A DNA stretch of 9,939 nucleotides from Gammaproteobacteria bacterium (GTDB taxonomy: Bacteria; Pseudomonadota; Gammaproteobacteria; DSM-19610): positions 1 to 9,939 of the forward strand of contig DRQL01000087.1 of NCBI GenBank assembly GCA_011371465.1. Reading direction: 5' to 3'. Position numbers and translations under genes: made by a program. The notes under the pieces were generated by a model. It did no database searches. It was not told the origin of the DNA and saw nothing but the letters and a program-made list of their open reading frames with translations. Below are positions 1-6,782 of the stretch, one piece after another (within the stretch, counting starts at the first letter, position 1; every line of letters starts with the position of its first letter).

Positions 1-182
1 ACGCCGATACCTTGCTGCTGCGGGCGTCCGCCGTGTTGCGTCAACGGCCCAAAGTGGCCGTGCTGGTGCGTGGTGATGCAGAGGTTGATTACGGCCTGGT
101 GGTCGCCGCGATGTCGCTGCTGCAACAGGCCGGGGCCGCCAGGGTGGGCCTGGTGACCGAACCGTTCGGGGAGGGTGGGTAA
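1..182 (+). CDS. tolR: TolR C-terminal fragment (Tol-Pal proton-channel subunit, 5' end outside window)
   Basis: Only the last 59 codons are visible, in the frame starting at position 3 and ending with TAA at 180-182. TolR is an inner-membrane ExbD-like protein that works with TolQ to harvest the proton motive force and energise TolA. The fragment is the periplasmic C-terminal domain: it contains VAVLVRGDAEVDYGLVVAAM followed by a Leu-Leu-Gln-Gln-Ala-Gly stretch and ends near VGLVTEP, which is the usual end of ExbD/TolR proteins. The transmembrane helix with the essential Asp lies upstream of the window. The identification is strengthened by tolA starting 18 nt downstream in the same frame. 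ExbD would be the alternative, but the following tolA-tolB-pal genes decide for TolR. Confidence 0.93.
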   Translation, partial: ADTLLLRASAVLRQRPKVAVLVRGDAEVDYGLVVAAMSLLQQAGAARVGLVTEPFGEGG

Positions 183-200
183 ATCCGCGGTTTATTGCGA

Positions 201-1097
201 ATGCTGCGCGAGCGGCCGCGGTCGTTTGTCTACGCGGTCCTGGTACACCTGGCCCTGCTGGGTGTGCTGGTATTCAGCCTCGACTGGGCGCCCTCGGTAA
301 AACCCGGTGCCGCCGGGAAAAAGGCGCCGGTACAGGCGGTGGTCGTGGATGCGGAAAAGCTGGACTCCGAGATCCGGCGCCAGCAGCAGCAAAAAGACCG
401 GAAACGGCGCGAAGCCGAGGAAAAACTGAAAAAAATCGAACAGCAGGCCAGGGCGGCGGAGCAGAAACGCAAGCAGGAAGAACAACGTGTTGCCGAACTG
501 AAACGCAAGGAAGCACAAGCGAAAAAGAAGGCCGAGGCGGAGCGCAAGCGCAAGGCGGAAGCGAAGAAAAAAGCCGAGGTGGAGCGCAAGCGCAAGGCGG
601 AGGCAAAGAAAAAGGCCGAGGCGGAACGCAAGCGCAAGGAGGAAGCGAAGAAAAAGGCCGAGGCAGAGCGTAAACGCAAGGAAGAAGCGAAGAAAAAAGC
701 GGAGGCGGAACGCAAGCGCAAGGAGGCCGCGAAACGCAAGGCGGCGGAGCAGGAAATGCAGGCGCGCCTGGCCGCAGAACAGGAGCAGGAGGCAGCCCGC
801 CGGCGTTCCGCCATGCAGCGCGTGATTGACGAATACGTGCTGTATATACAGCAAAAGGTGGAGCGCAGCTGGATACAGCCACCCGGTGCGGGAGGCGAGC
901 TGTCCTGCACGGTCGAGGTGCGACTGATCCCGGGCGGAGAGGTGATCGATGCGCAGATTGTGCGCAGCAGTGGCAACCCGGTATTCGATCGCTCGGTGGA
1001 AGCAGCCGTTTTCAAGGCCTCGCCCCTGCCAGTGCCTTCCGATGTCGATGTTATGCAGAAATTCCGTACAATACGTTTTGAATTCAAGCCTGGATAA
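201..1097 (+). CDS. tolA: TolA, envelope-spanning stalk protein of the Tol-Pal system
   Basis: TolA is anchored in the inner membrane by one N-terminal helix, crosses the periplasm with a long helical stalk, and uses its C-terminal domain to contact TolB/Pal and other partners. With ATG 201 it has 298 residues, shorter than the roughly 420 of E. coli, mainly because of a shorter stalk. Residues about 8-27 form the membrane helix, with the conserved-type His in VLVHLALLG. Residues about 50-205 are a Lys/Glu/Ala/Arg-rich helix including five 14-residue repeats. Residues about 210-298 are the TonB-like domain III (SCTVEVRLIPGGEVIDAQIV, then SSGNPVFDRSVEAAV). The start is uncertain: a TTG at 195 is in frame, and no good Shine-Dalgarno sequence is close to either; GAGGGTGGG at 171-179 inside the end of tolR may serve. 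The stop lies 2 nt before tolB. Confidence 0.95.
   Translation: MLRERPRSFVYAVLVHLALLGVLVFSLDWAPSVKPGAAGKKAPVQAVVVDAEKLDSEIRRQQQQKDRKRREAEEKLKKIEQQARAAEQKRKQEEQRVAELKRKEAQAKKKAEAERKRKAEAKKKAEVERKRKAEAKKKAEAERKRKEEAKKKAEAERKRKEEAKKKAEAERKRKEAAKRKAAEQEMQARLAAEQEQEAARRRSAMQRVIDEYVLYIQQKVERSWIQPPGAGGELSCTVEVRLIPGGEVIDAQIVRSSGNPVFDRSVEAAVFKASPLPVPSDVDVMQKFRTIRFEFKPG
522..731 (+). repeat. Five tandem 42-bp units in the tolA stalk
   Basis: Five consecutive copies of a 14-residue unit, consensus KKKAEAERKRK(A/E)EA, run from codon AAA at 522 to 731 and break down into KRKAAEQ. The units differ at few protein positions (one A-to-V change, A/E alternation) but show synonymous codon differences. The array encodes charged alpha-helix that is part of the TolA periplasmic stalk. 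Such arrays can change copy number by slippage or recombination and so alter stalk length without shifting frame. Confidence 0.9.
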
Positions 1098-1099
1098 AC

Positions 1100-2392
1100 A
1101 TGAAAGTACTCTACCGCAGTCTCCTCCTGTTCATACTCTGTCTGCCCGCCTGGTTGCAGGCCGCGCTGACCATTGAAATCACCCAGGGGATGGATGGCGC
1201 CGTGCCGATTGCCGTGGTGCCTTTCGGTACGGCCGGTACGCCGCCCGAGGATGTCGCCGCCATCATCGCTTCGGACCTCGCCCGCAGTGGTCGCTTTGCA
1301 CCGTTGGCCAGGCGGGACCTCATCGCCCACCCGGTAGAGGCCAGCGAAGTGCGCTTCCAGGACTGGCGCACCCTGGGCAGCGAAAACCTGGTGATCGGCA
1401 AGGTGGAAAGCGCCGGCCCGGACCAGTACCGCATCCAGTTTCGACTGTTTGACGTATACCGCGGCCGCCAGATCACCGGCCACAGTCTGCCCGCGAAGGC
1501 CAGCCAGTTGCGCAAAGTGGCGCACGTCATCAGCGATATCATTTACGAGAAACTGACCGGGCAGCCGGGTGCCTTCGATACCCGGATCGCCTACGTCATC
1601 TCCGAAGAAAGCGGTGGCAGGAAAAAATACATGCTGCAGCTGGCGGACAGCGACGGCTACAATCCGAAGACACTGTTGACCTCCGCGCAGCCGTTGATGT
1701 CGCCCGCCTGGTCCCCGGACGGGCGCCGGCTGGCCTACGTCTCTTTCGAGAAAAGGCGTGCAGCGGTGTTCATCCAGGATGTATTTACCGGCAAGCGCGA
1801 GGAGATCGCCGCTTTCGCCGGTATCAACGGGGCGCCGTCCTGGTCCCCGGACGGCAACGCCATGGCGGTTACGCTGTCACGCGATGGTAACCCGGAGATC
1901 TACAGCATGCGCCTCAGTGACCGGAAGCTGAAACGCCTGACCTTCGGCGCGGCGATCGACACGGAACCGGCCTGGACGCCGGATGGCCGAAGTATCCTGT
2001 TTACCTCGGACCGGGGCGGCAGCCCGCAGATCTACCGCATGCCGGCCCAGGGCGGCCGCGCACAGCGGCTGACCTTCGAAGGGAACTACAATGCCAGTGC
2101 CGATGTGGCCCCGGATGGCAAAAGCCTGGCGCTGGTGCATGGTGAAGGCGGTCGCTACCGGATTGCCACGCTGGACCTGGAGAATAACCTGCTGCGTGTC
2201 GTGAGCGACGGCCAGCTGGACGAGTCCCCGAGTTTTGCGCCCAACGGCAGCATGATCATCTATGCCACGGAGAGCGGGCACCGGGGTGTGCTGGCGGCGG
2301 TATCCAGCGACGGTCGGTTCCGCCAGCGCTTCAGTTTGCAGGAGGGCAACGTGCGCGAACCGGTCTGGTCTCCTTTTACCCGGCGCAAGTAG
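1100..2392 (+). CDS. tolB: TolB, periplasmic Tol-Pal beta-propeller protein
   Basis: TolB is a soluble periplasmic protein that binds Pal through its propeller and is removed from Pal by TolA, freeing Pal to bind peptidoglycan. The product has 430 residues, the usual size. Residues 1-21 are a Sec signal peptide (basic start, hydrophobic LLLFILCLP core, likely cleavage after WLQA). Residues about 22-165 form the N-terminal alpha/beta domain (VPIAVVPFG, then a YRIQFRLFDVYRG strand). Residues about 166-430 form the propeller with repeated W-S/T-P-D-G signatures at 204-208, 248-252 and 292-296, weaker APDG (337-340) and APNG (380-383), and a final WSP at 423-425. ATG 1100 is 2 nt after the tolA stop, implying translational coupling. 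The sequence shows no defect. Confidence 0.97.
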   Translation: MKVLYRSLLLFILCLPAWLQAALTIEITQGMDGAVPIAVVPFGTAGTPPEDVAAIIASDLARSGRFAPLARRDLIAHPVEASEVRFQDWRTLGSENLVIGKVESAGPDQYRIQFRLFDVYRGRQITGHSLPAKASQLRKVAHVISDIIYEKLTGQPGAFDTRIAYVISEESGGRKKYMLQLADSDGYNPKTLLTSAQPLMSPAWSPDGRRLAYVSFEKRRAAVFIQDVFTGKREEIAAFAGINGAPSWSPDGNAMAVTLSRDGNPEIYSMRLSDRKLKRLTFGAAIDTEPAWTPDGRSILFTSDRGGSPQIYRMPAQGGRAQRLTFEGNYNASADVAPDGKSLALVHGEGGRYRIATLDLENNLLRVVSDGQLDESPSFAPNGSMIIYATESGHRGVLAAVSSDGRFRQRFSLQEGNVREPVWSPFTRRK

Positions 2393-2454
2393 GGCCAGGG
2401 CCGCACGGACTGGAAATTACGATCTTTAACTGAATTTAACCAGGGAGTAGAGCA

Positions 2455-2988
2455 ATGAAATTCATACAGGCGGTTACAGTGGCACTGGTATTGGGATGGC
2501 TTGCGGGTTGCAGTTCGACCGGTGATACCAAAGAGAGCGATGTTGCGGTCGAAGATCACAGCGATGCGGCTACCGAGGGAGCCGCGACGACGTCGGGTGT
2601 CGGGGCCTACGGGGACCTGAGTATCGAGTCCCTCAATGATCCCAACAGTCCGCTGGCACAGCGCATCATCTATTTTGCGTATGACAGCAGTGACGTGGCG
2701 GAGCAGGACCGGGAAATCGTCGCTGCACACGCGGCTTTTCTGGCGGCCAACCCGGACGTTCATGTCAGCGTGGAAGGTCACACAGACGAGCGCGGGGCGC
2801 GCGAATACAACATCGGCCTGGGCGATCAGCGAGCGCAGTCGGTGCGGCGCATGCTGGAATTCCAGGGGGTGTCACCCTCCCAGATCACCACGGTCAGCTT
2901 CGGTGAAGAAAAACCGGCCGTGGAAGGACACGATGAGTCGGCCTGGAGCATGAACCGTCGTGTGGAACTGGTCTATGTGGGCTACTAG
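2455..2988 (+). CDS. pal: Pal, peptidoglycan-associated outer-membrane lipoprotein
   Basis: Pal tethers the outer membrane to peptidoglycan and is the outer-membrane partner of TolB and TolA. The 177-residue product begins with a lipoprotein signal peptide and a lipobox LAGC with lipidated Cys19. Ser20 at the +2 position favours outer-membrane sorting. Residues about 20-60 are a low-complexity acidic linker. Residues about 70-177 are the OmpA-like peptidoglycan-binding domain: IIYFAYDSS, then VSVEGHTDERGAREYNIGLG with Asp112, a GDQRA segment with Arg126, and NRRVELVY near the end. AGGGAG at 2442-2447 is a clear ribosome binding site for ATG 2455. The 62-nt gap after tolB is the largest inside the tol cluster. 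The stop TAG overlaps the start of cpoB. Confidence 0.97.
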   Translation: MKFIQAVTVALVLGWLAGCSSTGDTKESDVAVEDHSDAATEGAATTSGVGAYGDLSIESLNDPNSPLAQRIIYFAYDSSDVAEQDREIVAAHAAFLAANPDVHVSVEGHTDERGAREYNIGLGDQRAQSVRRMLEFQGVSPSQITTVSFGEEKPAVEGHDESAWSMNRRVELVYVGY

Positions 2989-3820
2989 ACCCGTACTGCT
3001 GGCCTGCCTGCTGCTGGTCGTCGCCAATGCGTCGGCGGTCAGCAAGCAGGAGCTGGAGAGCCGGATACAGAAGCTGGAACGCAAGGTGGACAGCCGCAGC
3101 CTGGTGGACCTGCTGGAACAGGTGTCCGGCCTGCAGCGCGAAGTTCAGCAGCTGCGTGGCGATATCGAAGTGCAGACCCACAGCCTGGAGAGCCTGCAGA
3201 AGCGCCAGCGTGACCTGTACCTGGACATCGACCGGCGCCTGCATCGCCTGGAAACGGGCGGGGCACAGCCTTCCGCGACGGGTGCAGGTGCAGGCGGTGC
3301 CGTTTCCGGTAAGGTACCAGCGCCGGCGGCAGCTGCCGGGGCAGCGGCGGCTGCGGGAAAAGCCGCCGCAGTATCGAAGCCGCCGGCAGCGGGCACCACG
3401 GCAACAGCGGCTGCAGCGCTGGATCCCGCGGAACAACGCAAGGCCTACGACCATGCGCTGGAGCAGCTGAAGGAAGGGCGTTATGACGAGGCGTCTGCAG
3501 CGTTTACCTCTTTCCTTGAGAAATATCCCGCCAGCAGCTACGCCGACAACGCACAATACTGGCTGGGCGAAGTGTTCTATGTCACCCGGCAGTTTCAGCC
3601 GGCGCTGTCCGAGTTCGGCAAGGTGTTGAGCGATCATCCCGACAGCCCCAAGGTCGCGGATGCGAAGCTTAAAATGGGATACATCCAGTATGAACTCAAG
3701 GACTGGGCAAAAGCGCAGGACCTGCTGAAGCAGGTGGTCAGCGGCTATCCCGGTACCACCACGGCGCGCCTGGCCCAGGAACGCCTGGACCGCATGAAAC
3801 GCGAAGGGCACGTCAAATAA
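2975..3820 (+). CDS. cpoB: CpoB (YbgF), Tol-Pal associated coiled-coil/TPR periplasmic protein
   Basis: CpoB coordinates Tol-Pal action with peptidoglycan synthesis by PBP1B at the division septum in E. coli. From ATG 2975 the product has 281 residues. Residues 1-21 form a signal peptide ending in ASA. Residues about 23-94 form a heptad-patterned coiled coil that mediates trimerisation in the family (KQELESRIQKLERKV onward). Residues about 95-150 are an Ala/Gly/Pro linker unusually rich in alanine. Residues about 155-275 carry three TPR-like repeats (AYDHALEQLKEGRYDEA, YWLGEVFYVTRQFQPA, KMGYIQYELKDWAKA). An in-frame GTG at 2960 would give a longer start, but ATG 2975 places the basic residue and hydrophobic core correctly. 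It overlaps pal by 14 nt, so translation is probably coupled to pal. A LLAC tetrapeptide at 8-11 is too early to be a convincing lipobox. Confidence 0.94.
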   Translation: MWATRPVLLACLLLVVANASAVSKQELESRIQKLERKVDSRSLVDLLEQVSGLQREVQQLRGDIEVQTHSLESLQKRQRDLYLDIDRRLHRLETGGAQPSATGAGAGGAVSGKVPAPAAAAGAAAAAGKAAAVSKPPAAGTTATAAAALDPAEQRKAYDHALEQLKEGRYDEASAAFTSFLEKYPASSYADNAQYWLGEVFYVTRQFQPALSEFGKVLSDHPDSPKVADAKLKMGYIQYELKDWAKAQDLLKQVVSGYPGTTTARLAQERLDRMKREGHVK

Positions 3821-3844
3821 GGCAGGTTCCCTGCTGTCCTGTCG

Positions 3845-3910
3845 TCATCCCGGCGCATGCCGGGATCCAGGCTTTATCAAGGCGCCGGGTGCCGGCCTTC
3901 GCCGGCATGA
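3845..3910. repeat. REP-like palindromic element between cpoB and queE
   Basis: Two hairpins face each other: ATCCCGGC-GCAT-GCCGGGAT (3847-3866, perfect 8-bp arms) and TGCCGGC-CTTC-GCCGGCA (3890-3907, perfect 7-bp arms). The outer ends TCATCCCGGCG (3845-3855) and CGCCGGCATGA (3900-3910) are inverted copies with one mismatch in 11. This layout matches short non-autonomous palindromic repeats (REP/BIME-like or MITE-like) that recur in many proteobacterial genomes between genes. A further small hairpin, GCAGG-TTC-CCTGC (3822-3834), lies just after the cpoB stop. None is followed by a T-run, so they may weaken or stabilise the cpoB transcript end without being classic terminators. Confidence 0.65.
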
Positions 3911-3960
3911 GGTACCACCAGGAGTGCCCGCACGACAGTTTTCCGGCCCGCTCGGCACGG

Positions 3961-3969
3961 TGCTAGAAT
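3961..3969 (+). promoter_or_regulatory. Extended -10 promoter for queE
   Basis: TGC-TAGAAT matches an extended -10 element (TGn followed by a hexamer differing from TATAAT at one base). The -35 region around 3941-3946 (TTCCGG) is poor, as is common for extended -10 promoters. Transcription would start about 7 nt after the hexamer, near 3976, which is the A of the queE ATG. Confidence 0.55.
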
Positions 3970-3975
3970 AGCGCG

Positions 3976-4653
3976 ATGGAATCCGTCATCCACCAGGCCC
4001 CGACGGCGGTCGCCGAGCGCCTGAGAATCACCGAAATTTTCCTGTCCCTGCAAGGGGAGTCCAGCACGGTCGGTTTGCCAACGGTGTTTGTGCGCCTGAC
4101 CGGCTGCCCGCTACGTTGCCGGTACTGTGATACCGAGTATGCGTTTCGCGGTGGCGAATACCGGGAAATCGGGGCCATCCTGGCCGAGGTATCCGCGTAC
4201 CAGGTACGGCACGTTACCGTGACCGGAGGAGAGCCGCTGGCACAGCCCGCCTGCCTGCCGCTGCTCGCATACCTGTGTGATGCCGGTTACCAGGTATCGC
4301 TGGAGACCAGCGGTGCGCTGGATATCCGCCAGGTGGATCACCGGGTCACCCGGGTCATGGATCTGAAAACGCCGGGTTCCGGTGAAGTGGACAAAAACCG
4401 TTACGAGAACCTGGCCTGTCTGACGCCGCGCGACCAGGTCAAGTTCGTGATCTGTGACCGCGCCGATTACGAGTGGTCACGCGCCATGGTGGATGAACAC
4501 CGCCTGGCGGGTCGCTGCGAGCTGCTGTTTTCGCCGGCCTCCGGACAGCAGGACGGTACCCGGCTGGCGGAATGGATACTGGCGGACCGCCTGCCGGTCC
4601 GCTTCCAGCTCCAGCTGCACAAGATCCTGTGGGGCGATGCAGCCGGACGCTGA
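3976..4653 (+). CDS. queE: QueE, 7-carboxy-7-deazaguanine synthase (radical SAM)
   Basis: QueE converts 6-carboxy-5,6,7,8-tetrahydropterin to 7-carboxy-7-deazaguanine, the radical SAM step of queuosine precursor synthesis in the cytosol. The 225-residue product has the family layout: ITEIFLSLQGES at 18-29, the CX3CX2C iron-sulfur motif with Cys44, Cys48 and Cys51 (GCPLRCRYCD), the SAM-contact VTVTGGEPLAQ, DLKTPGSGE in the middle and the C-terminal QLQLHKILWG. The ATG at 3976 has no Shine-Dalgarno sequence; upstream is only the extended -10 motif, so a leaderless or nearly leaderless mRNA is likely. No other ATG, GTG or TTG lies in frame before the conserved LRITEIFLS, so the start is constrained. 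The end overlaps queC by 17 nt. Location after cpoB is common in gammaproteobacteria. Confidence 0.96.
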   Translation: MESVIHQAPTAVAERLRITEIFLSLQGESSTVGLPTVFVRLTGCPLRCRYCDTEYAFRGGEYREIGAILAEVSAYQVRHVTVTGGEPLAQPACLPLLAYLCDAGYQVSLETSGALDIRQVDHRVTRVMDLKTPGSGEVDKNRYENLACLTPRDQVKFVICDRADYEWSRAMVDEHRLAGRCELLFSPASGQQDGTRLAEWILADRLPVRFQLQLHKILWGDAAGR

Positions 4654-5326
4654 TCCCGGCAAAGCCGTGGTGCTGCTTTCCGGCGGGCTGGATTCGGCCA
4701 CGGTGCTGGCCATCGCCAGGGATCGGGGTTACCAGTGCTATGCGTTGAGCCTGGATTATGGCCAGCGTCACCGTGCGGAACTGGAGGCGGCAAAACGCGT
4801 GGCAGCGACGCTGGGCGTGGTAGCGCACAAGATCATCCCCCTGGACCTGACGCAGATTGGTGGCTCGGCCCTGACCGATACGGATATCGAGGTGCCCAAT
4901 GAAGCCACGCAGGGCATCCCGGTTACCTATGTCCCTGCCCGCAATACCATTTTCCTTTCCATCGCGCTGGGCTGGGCGGAAGTGCTGGGTGCCTGGGACC
5001 TGTTTATCGGCGTCAACGCCGTGGATTATTCCGGCTACCCCGATTGCCGCCCGGAATATATCCAGGCATTTCAGCGTCTTTGTCAACTAGCCACCCGGGC
5101 AGGTGTCGAGGGTGGTTCGTTCCGGGTAAACGCACCGCTCATTGAAATGAGCAAGGCGGATATCATTCAGACCGGTTTGAAACTGGGCGTGGACTACGCC
5201 TGGACCCTGTCCTGCTACGCGGCGGACGAAGCGGGCAGGGCGTGCGGGGAATGCGACTCCTGCCGCCTGCGCGCACGTGGTTTCGCACAGGCGGGCATTG
5301 CGGACCCCACCCGCTACCGGACATAA
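4637..5326 (+). CDS. queC: QueC, 7-cyano-7-deazaguanine (preQ0) synthase
   Basis: QueC uses ATP and ammonia to turn 7-carboxy-7-deazaguanine into preQ0, the step after QueE. The 229-residue product is close to the E. coli length. The ATP pyrophosphatase loop is LLSGGLDSAT (residues 13-22). The family segments VPARNTIFLSIALGWAE and GVNAVDYSGYPDCRPEY follow. A zinc site near the end has Cys193, Cys203, Cys206 and Cys209 (CGECDSC). ATG 4637 lies within the last codons of queE (17-nt overlap) and is preceded by GGGG at 4631-4634, pointing to translational coupling. The open frame extends farther upstream, but this would overlap queE heavily and adds nothing conserved. The neighbouring yeeE-like gene starts 18 nt after the stop. 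Confidence 0.96.
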   Translation: MQPDADPGKAVVLLSGGLDSATVLAIARDRGYQCYALSLDYGQRHRAELEAAKRVAATLGVVAHKIIPLDLTQIGGSALTDTDIEVPNEATQGIPVTYVPARNTIFLSIALGWAEVLGAWDLFIGVNAVDYSGYPDCRPEYIQAFQRLCQLATRAGVEGGSFRVNAPLIEMSKADIIQTGLKLGVDYAWTLSCYAADEAGRACGECDSCRLRARGFAQAGIADPTRYRT

Positions 5327-5344
5327 ACGGCAGAAGGTACCAGT

Positions 5345-6610
5345 ATGACATTTGAAAGTTTTATGGTCGCGCAGGGGTTTTTCCTGTGGTCGGTCTTTGC
5401 CATTGCCGTCGTGCTCGGCGCGGTGGTCAACAAGACCAATTTCTGCACCATGGGCGCGGTCTCCGACTGGGTCAACATGGGGGATACCGGTCGTTTCCGG
5501 GCCTGGCTGCTGGCCATTGCCGTCGCCGTGCTTGGCGTGGTTTTTCTCGAACCGGCCGGGCTGGTCGAAGCCGGTGCCGCTTTCCCGCCGTACCGCGCCG
5601 GCCAGCTGATCTGGGCGGAAAACCTGCTGGGCGGCATTCTGTTCGGTATCGGCATGACGCTGGCCAGTGGCTGCGGGAACAAGTGCCTGGTGCGCATCGG
5701 TGGCGGCAATCTCAAGTCCATCCTGGTGTTCCTGGTCATCGCCGCGATTGCCTATTTCATGATCAACCCCTTCCCGGGCACGGACCAGACCCTGTTCACC
5801 GTGCTGTTTTACGACTGGATTCGTCCGCTGGCGGTGGACCTGGGCGCCAGCCAGGACCTGGGGACCCTGGTAGCCGGCAGTGAGCAGGCGCTGCAGGCGC
5901 GGACCATCATTGGGGCTGTACTGGGGGTGTTGCTGCTGGTGATCGCGTTCAGTTCCCGGGATTTCCGCGGCAGTTTCGACAATGTGCTGGGCGGGCTGGC
6001 TGTGGGGCTGGCGGTGCTGGCCGCCTGGTATGTCACCAGCAACGCGATCATCGATGCGGACGGCGAACAGTACAGCCTGCAGGCCTATGCGCAGCAGTGG
6101 GACTTCCTGGCGGAATCCGATGCCGGCAAACCGGCCGATACCCGACCGCTGGCGCCGCAGTCCTTTACTTTCATCAACCCCATGGGGCAGATGGCAGGGT
6201 ACACGGCCTCCGGCTTTCAGCGCGCCTACCTGACCTTCGGCGTAATGGCGGTGTTCGGGGTGGTGCTGGGCTCGCTGCTGTGGTCGGTAGTAAACCGCAG
6301 TTTCCGGCTGGAGTGGTTCAGCTCGTTCCGGGATTTCGTCAATCACCTGCTCGGCGCGACGCTGATGGGTTTTGGCGGCGTGCTGGCGCTGGGCTGCACC
6401 ATCGGCCAGGGCATCACCGGCATTTCCACCCTGGCACTGGGTTCTTTCATCGCCTTTGGCGGGATCGTGCTGGGCAGCGCGTTGACCATGAAGATCCAGT
6501 ACTACAAAATGGTGTACGAAGAGGAGGCCAGTTTCATGGCCGCACTCATCACCTCACTGGTGGACCTGCGCCTGCTGCCCAGGGCACTGCGGCGACTGGA
6601 CGCGGTGTAG
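5345..6610 (+). CDS. YeeE/YedE family membrane transporter (thiosulfate or other sulfur/selenium compound)
   Basis: This 421-residue polytopic membrane protein belongs to the YeeE/YedE (TsuA, sulphur transport) family; the characterised TsuA imports thiosulfate through conserved cysteines. Signatures visible are NKTNFCTMGAVSDW with Cys34, TLASGCGNKCLVRIGGG with Cys110 and Cys114, and GVLALGCTIGQGITG with Cys351. Hydrophobic segments alternate along the whole chain, with a large polar loop at about 230-285 between the two halves, as in other two-repeat members. AGAAGG at 5332-5337 is the ribosome binding site for ATG 5345. The 18-nt gap suggests cotranscription with queE-queC. No tusA/sirA-like gene, a frequent partner of the family, is next to it, so the exact substrate cannot be read from context. 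Family assignment is firm; substrate is inference. Confidence 0.88.
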   Translation: MTFESFMVAQGFFLWSVFAIAVVLGAVVNKTNFCTMGAVSDWVNMGDTGRFRAWLLAIAVAVLGVVFLEPAGLVEAGAAFPPYRAGQLIWAENLLGGILFGIGMTLASGCGNKCLVRIGGGNLKSILVFLVIAAIAYFMINPFPGTDQTLFTVLFYDWIRPLAVDLGASQDLGTLVAGSEQALQARTIIGAVLGVLLLVIAFSSRDFRGSFDNVLGGLAVGLAVLAAWYVTSNAIIDADGEQYSLQAYAQQWDFLAESDAGKPADTRPLAPQSFTFINPMGQMAGYTASGFQRAYLTFGVMAVFGVVLGSLLWSVVNRSFRLEWFSSFRDFVNHLLGATLMGFGGVLALGCTIGQGITGISTLALGSFIAFGGIVLGSALTMKIQYYKMVYEEEASFMAALITSLVDLRLLPRALRRLDAV

Positions 6611-6629
6611 GCCCCGGCCTGTCAAAGAC

Positions 6630-6657
6630 TTGTCATTTACAGCGGGTTCGGTATCAT
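6630..6657 (+). promoter_or_regulatory. sigma70-type promoter of tRNA-Lys
   Basis: TTGTCA (6630-6635) and TATCAT (6652-6657) each differ from consensus at one position and are separated by 16 bp. A start near 6664 would give a short leader before the tRNA at 6671. The stretch after the -10 box is GC-rich (GCCGGCC), the type of discriminator seen at stringently controlled stable-RNA promoters; that regulation is inference. Confidence 0.7.
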
Positions 6658-6670
6658 GCCGGCCTTCCCC

Positions 6671-6746
6671 GGGTCGTTAGCTCAGCTGGTAGAGCAGTTG
6701 GCTTTTAACCAATTGGTCATAGGTTCGAATCCTATACGACCCACCA
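6671..6746 (+). tRNA. tRNA-Lys (anticodon UUU)
   Basis: The 76-nt gene folds as a standard cloverleaf: acceptor GGGTCGT (6671-6677) with ACGACCC (6736-6742), D arm GCTC...GAGC, anticodon stem GTTGG/CCAAT with loop CTTTTAA and anticodon TTT at 6704-6706, and T arm ATAGG-TTCGAAT-CCTAT. Discriminator A6743 is followed by encoded CCA (6744-6746). It reads AAA/AAG lysine codons. A tRNA-Lys gene near tol-pal/queC is a familiar arrangement in gammaproteobacteria. Confidence 0.98.
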
Positions 6747-6753
6747 GAATCAT

Positions 6754-6782
6754 AAAAAAGCCGGATTAGCTGATCCGGCTTT
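6754..6782. terminator. Bidirectional intrinsic terminator between tRNA-Lys and the convergent lipoprotein gene
   Basis: AAGCCGGAT (6758-6766) and ATCCGGCTT (6773-6781) form a perfect 9-bp stem with a 6-nt loop. Upstream is an A-run (6754-6759) that becomes a U-tract for minus-strand transcripts; on the plus strand the stem is followed only by TTT. It therefore ends the tRNA transcript and, more efficiently by its U-tract, the minus-strand gene whose stop is at 6805. CCGGC 6775-6779 could alternatively pair with GCCGG 6784-6788. Confidence 0.8.

Noticed and set aside
230..1525. Long minus-strand open frame opposite tolA and tolB (431 codons)
   Set aside because: It mirrors the repetitive, GC-rich tolA codons, giving Arg/Ser/Phe low-complexity protein; the sense strand encodes clear TolA and TolB.
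2975..3010. CpoB as a lipoprotein through its LLAC tetrapeptide
   Set aside because: The Cys is at residue 11, too early for the signal peptide core, and a normal ASA cleavage site follows at 19-21.
5087..6346. Long minus-strand open frame opposite queC and the YeeE/YedE gene (419 codons)
   Set aside because: Its product is rich in His, Gln, Arg and Gly with no domain, and the sense frames encode recognisable conserved proteins.
6097..6708. Plus-strand 203-codon open frame running through the transporter end and into tRNA-Lys
   Set aside because: It is a frame shadow of the transporter gene and overlaps a tRNA.
6671..6746. tRNA-Lys as a used phage or island attachment site
   Set aside because: No integrase and no second copy of the tRNA 3' end is visible within the window; it remains possible outside it.
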